From Actinomadura rubteroloni (lineage in GTDB: Bacteria > Actinomycetota > Actinomycetes > Streptosporangiales > Streptosporangiaceae), in contig NZ_MTBP01000001.1 in NCBI RefSeq assembly GCF_002911665.1, forward strand, positions 992,001-1,056,000: 64,000 nt of DNA, given 5' to 3'. Within the stretch, counting starts at the first letter, position 1, and every line of letters starts with the position of its first letter. Of this stretch, positions 61,108-64,000 are shown piece after piece. The notes below the pieces were generated by a model. It ran no database searches. It was not told the origin of the DNA and saw only the letters and a list, made by a program, of their open reading frames with translations. The translations under genes and the position numbers were made by a program.

Positions 61108-61866
61108 ATGGACCTCGCCTACGGACAGGGCTGGACGCAGCTCGGCGAACTACTGCTCGCGCTGGTGCTGTCGGCGACGATCGGGCTGGAGCGCGGGCTC
61201 CGCAACAAGGACGCGGGCCTGCGGACGCACACGCTCGTCGGCGTGGGCTCGGCGCTGTTCATGCTGGTCAGCAAGTACGGGTTCAGCGACGTGCCCGGCT
61301 CGGACGTGTCCCTGGACCCGTCGCGCGTCGCGGCGCAGATCGTCTCGGGCATCGGGTTCATCGGCGGCGGGCTGATCTTCGTCCGGCGGGACGCGGTGCG
61401 CGGCCTCACCACGGCCGCCGTCGTCTGGGTGGTCGCGGCGATCGGGATGGCGGCGGGCGGCGGCCTGCCCGTCCTCGCCGTCGCGGTGACGATCGGGCAC
61501 TTCATCGTGATCTTCGGGTTGAGCGCGCTGGCGCGGCTGCTGCCCGTCGAGCGCCTCGGCCGTCCGCGCCGGATCCGCGTCCGCCTCGCCTACCGGGACG
61601 GACGCGGCGTGCTGCGCCGCGCGCTGGCGGAGGCGACGGGACGCGGGTTCGTCGTCGCCGAGGTCCAGGTCGAACGCGAGTACGCCGACAGCGACGTCGG
61701 CCGCGACGAACGCCGCGACCGCCTCGACCCCGGCGGACACGGCTCCGCCGCCGTCGTCCTGCTCCTGGAGGGCAGCGCGTCCGAGCCGGAGCTGGTCGCG
61801 GCGCTCGGCGAACTGCCGGACGTCGTCGGCGTGACGGCGGGCGAGGGAGCCGACGATGGCGACTGA
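61108..61866 (+). CDS. MgtC/SapB-family membrane protein
   Basis: 252 residues from ATG 61108. Motifs: SATIGLERGLRNKDAGLRTH, TLVGVGSALFMLVSKYG, RVAAQIVSGIGFIGGGLIFV and RGLTTAAVVWVVAAIGMAAG, the MgtC membrane domain with five helices, then a ~90-residue ACT-like C-terminal domain (RIRVRLAYRDGRGVLRRAL). MgtC proteins help adaptation to low Mg2+ and intracellular pH by modulating ATP synthase. Overlaps nothing; 31 bp before the HD gene. Confidence 0.9.
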   Translation: MDLAYGQGWTQLGELLLALVLSATIGLERGLRNKDAGLRTHTLVGVGSALFMLVSKYGFSDVPGSDVSLDPSRVAAQIVSGIGFIGGGLIFVRRDAVRGLTTAAVVWVVAAIGMAAGGGLPVLAVAVTIGHFIVIFGLSALARLLPVERLGRPRRIRVRLAYRDGRGVLRRALAEATGRGFVVAEVQVEREYADSDVGRDERRDRLDPGGHGSAAVVLLLEGSASEPELVAALGELPDVVGVTAGEGADDGD

Positions 61867-61897
61867 GCAGCGTCCGGGCCTTCGCTACGATCGGCGC

Positions 61898-62494
61898 ATG
61901 CGGGTTCCGGACGACGACGAGATCCGCGCCCTCCACCAGCGGCACGCCCCGACCCCCGAGGCGTTCGACCTCGTCCACACCCACTGCCGCATCATCTGGG
62001 ACGTCGCCGCGCAGCTCATCGCCCGCTCCGCCCTGGACGTGGACGCCGACCTGGTCCGCGCCGGCTGCCTCCTCCACGACGTCGGCGTCTACCGCCTCTA
62101 CGACGCCGAAGGCCGTCCCGACTTCGGCCAGTACATACGCCACGGCGTCCTCGGCCACGACCTGCTGCGCGAAGAGGGCTACCCGGACGCGCTGTGCCGC
62201 TTCTGCTCGCACCACACCGGCGTAGGCCTGACCCGCGACGACGTCCTCGCCCAGAACCTGCCGCTGCCCGTCGCCGACTACCTGGCCGAGACCCCCGAAG
62301 AAGAACTCGTCATGTACGCGGACAAGTTCCACAGCAAGTCCACACCCCCGGTCTTCCTCACGGCCGACACTTACGCCGCCCGCATCGCCCGCTTCGGCCC
62401 GTCCAAGACCGAATCCTTCAAACGCATGCGCCAAGCCCTGGGCACCCCCGACCTGCCCCCCTTGGCCGCCACCTACGGCTACACCCTGACCTGA
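61898..62494 (+). CDS. HD-domain protein
   Basis: 198 residues from ATG 61898. Metal-site motif: His in VHTHCRIIW, His-Asp in AGCLLHDVGVYRLYD, later HGVLGHDLL and FCSHHTGVGL, Asp in VMYADKFHSKS. These are the five conserved residues of HD phosphohydrolases of the HDIG-type; likely a phosphohydrolase of a nucleotide. Substrate not defined. Same strand as mgtC, so possibly co-transcribed. Confidence 0.88.
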   Translation: MRVPDDDEIRALHQRHAPTPEAFDLVHTHCRIIWDVAAQLIARSALDVDADLVRAGCLLHDVGVYRLYDAEGRPDFGQYIRHGVLGHDLLREEGYPDALCRFCSHHTGVGLTRDDVLAQNLPLPVADYLAETPEEELVMYADKFHSKSTPPVFLTADTYAARIARFGPSKTESFKRMRQALGTPDLPPLAATYGYTLT

Positions 62495-63068
62495 CCCACC
62501 CCCCACTCACGGCCGCGCGCTGCACTGACCACCCACGCTACGCATCAGTAGCCCGCAACCGCACGCCGAGCCGACCCACCCGTCCCCGCCCCTGAACGGG
62601 GGACGTGCGCGTCGAACTGCCCCCGCCCGCGCCAGCCCACGCCCCCGCAAGCCCATCGTCAGCGGGCGCGAGCGCCTGCCCCGGACTGATTCGCGCTCTC
62701 GAACGGCCGCCGCCGCTTATAGTTGCGCGTCGAGCTGCTCCCCGCCCGCGCTGGCCCGCGCCCCCGCAAGCCTGTCGTTGGCGGGCGCGGGCGCCTGCCC
62801 CGGCCTCATCAGCGCTCTCGAATGGCCACGGCCCACCCGTCCCCGCCCGCATGCCGTTGCGAACGCCCGTTGCTCGCACCTGCGCGCCGGCCTGGTGCCC
62901 GCCTGTGCCCCCGTGCTTTCGAGCGTTCGCAACTGGCGTGCGCGGGGCCTGGCCCCGACTCGTCGCCGCCTGCGGTTGTGCGTTGGCCTGGGTGTCCGCT
63001 GCGTGCGCGCTGGTCGCCGGGGGCCGGTCCGCCGCCGTGAGCGCGGGCTCGCGGCGGCGGACGAGCCC
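62495..63068. other. 574-bp gap with direct and inverted repeats
   Basis: No supported gene. Two copies of a ~103-bp block start at 62606 and 62724 (period 118 bp), both opening TGCGCGTCGA(A/G)CTGC and ending GCGCTCTCGAA(C/T)GGCC. A perfect 11-bp inverted repeat, GTTGCGAACGC / GCGTTCGCAAC, lies at 62856-62866 and 62923-62933. Both flanking genes end here. Confidence 0.75.
62606..62826. repeat. two-copy 118-bp direct repeat
   Basis: Copy 1 (62606-62708) and copy 2 (62724-62826) share CCCCGCCCGCG, GCCCACG/GCCCGCG, CCCCCGCAAGCC, GGGCGCG, GCGCCTGCCCCGG and CGCTCTCGAA in order with about 85% identity by eye. Between them is a short AT-richer spacer, CGCTTATAGT. Confidence 0.78.
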
Positions 63069-63797
63069 CTAACCGGCGTGGGGCACCGGTGGCGTGGACG
63101 TGCAGGTCAGCGTTCCGGTCGGCACGAGACGCTCGACGGACCCGATGCCGTCGGGCCGCGCCGCCCGCTGCTCGGGCGTGAGGAAGCCGATGAACAACTG
63201 ATGTCCCTTCGGCAGGGCGGCCGGGTCGAAGACGAAGACGACCTTGTTCGCGTCCCGGCCCTTGAGGCCGCCGCCGTCGCCGGGCTTGGCGGCGCGCGGG
63301 GCGGGCGCGACGGTGCCGGGCTTGGGGCCGGTCGGACGGTCGCTCCGGACGGCCCCGCCGGTTCCCCGCATGACGCGGCGGACGCCCGGTCCGACGCCGC
63401 TCGCGTCGACGCGTCCGTCGTCACCCGGCGCGGTGCAGAAGACGCCCTCGCGGATCACCACCGGGAACCCCGCCTTGCGCAGCGCCCGCTCCAGGCCCTC
63501 GTGGTCGGCGAAGTAGCGCTGCTTGTCCCAGGACACGAGCAGCGTCCCGTCCGGACGGGTGCTCACGCTGTACGCGACGGGCCGGGCGCGTTCGAGGTTC
63601 GGCGGCGCGGTGGCGGGGTGGGCGAGGGTTCCGGCGCCGACGGCGAGGCCCGTCACGGCCGCGACCCCGGTCGACGCGGCGGCGACGCGGCGCCGGCGGC
63701 GGGTCCGGCCCGCCGCGACGATCCGCTCGACGGGCGTGTCCAGCGTGACGCCGTCCAGGGACTCCTTCAGGACGTCCAGTACGTCGTTGTCGTTCAT
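63069..63797 (-). CDS. membrane protein partnered with ECF sigma factor
   Basis: 242 residues from ATG 63797, overlapping the sigma stop (ATGA). A ~37-residue cytoplasmic part ([20 protein letters not shown]) precedes one helix ([20 protein letters not shown]) and an extracellular domain with a Gly/Pro-rich insert. Same gene order as the 53196-54835 pair but no obvious sequence kinship. Putative sigma regulator. Confidence 0.7.
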
Positions 63798-64000
63798 GAT
63801 CCTGCCTCCGGTCGGTCGAGTGGGACGAGATGGGCGCGCAGCGTTTCGACGGCCCGCGCGAGATGGGCGGTGACGGTGCCCGGCGCGATGCCGAGCGTCC
63901 GCGCGGTGGTCCGCGTGTCCAGGTCGAGGAAGACCCGTAACGCGACCACCTCGCGCTGCCTCGGCGGGAGCCGCCGCAGCACGGCGAACAGCGCGGGGTC
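63794..64000 (-). CDS. ECF sigma factor, C-terminal fragment
   Basis: Only the last 68 codons lie in the window; the frame is open at the right edge. [20 protein letters not shown] followed by [20 protein letters not shown] is region 4.2 of an ECF sigma factor of the SigE-like actinobacterial type. The ending [15 protein letters not shown] overlaps the partner gene start. Confidence 0.85.

Overview
The window is about 73% G+C with strong third-position GC bias, frequent GTG/TTG starts and actinobacterial hallmark genes (bldG, a mycobacterial-type sigE, ssd-tad genes, GXWXG/DUF4334 protein, actinobacterial sigma/membrane-protein pairs). Gene content fits a filamentous actinomycete of the Streptosporangiales type, such as Actinomadura; genus is inference.

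Layout. 1-500: 3' end of a CHAT-domain protein plus a 52-residue small protein. 793-6284: CoA-type Nudix hydrolase, MarP-like membrane protease, DUF309 protein, EphE-like alpha/beta hydrolase, holin-like membrane protein, NhaA. 6699-11204: tadC, tadB, tadA and ssd on the minus strand. 11872-15514: pentapeptide-repeat protein, Fic-fold protein without the catalytic His, acetyl-CoA synthetase with a strong terminator. 15676-16924: remaining tad genes (Flp-like, TadE-like, Rv3654c-like) on the plus strand. 17145-24436: anchored surface protein, LapA-like protein, SftH/MrfA-type helicase, bldG with its HATPase partner, sigE. From Nudix to the helicase the genes correspond to the M. tuberculosis Rv3672c-Rv3649 neighbourhood and the S. 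coelicolor bldG/acs region, but the tad block is split.

24662-38720: FadD19-like ligase, Ser/Thr kinase, short Rho paralogue, crotonase, two-component system, Tat-type polysaccharide deacetylase, SDR with a MerR-type promoter, TetR regulator, Nudix hydrolase, SGNH hydrolase, CopC and YcnI copper proteins. 39420-43012: nrdAB behind two NrdR-like boxes and a cobalamin riboswitch. 43022-47239: an operon of five patatin paralogues in which only the first gene keeps the full Ser/Asp dyad. 47347: SodF-type superoxide dismutase behind a Nur-like box. 48026-54835: exported hydrolase with divergent ArsR regulator, thioesterase/alcohol dehydrogenase pair, amino-acid permease, ECF sigma factor and partner. 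55236-59156: P450, alcohol dehydrogenase, GXWXG/DUF4334 protein and nitronate monooxygenase-like protein, probably catabolic. 59238-64000: lipoprotein deacetylase, BrkB/YihY, MgtC, HD protein, and a second sigma/membrane-protein pair cut by the window edge.

Non-coding structure is rich: five families of intergenic tandem or direct repeats, clustered hairpins and dyads upstream of ssd, and several operator-like palindromes. No tRNA, rRNA, CRISPR array, insertion sequence or prophage was recognised. Functional statements come from motifs read by eye; no database search was run.
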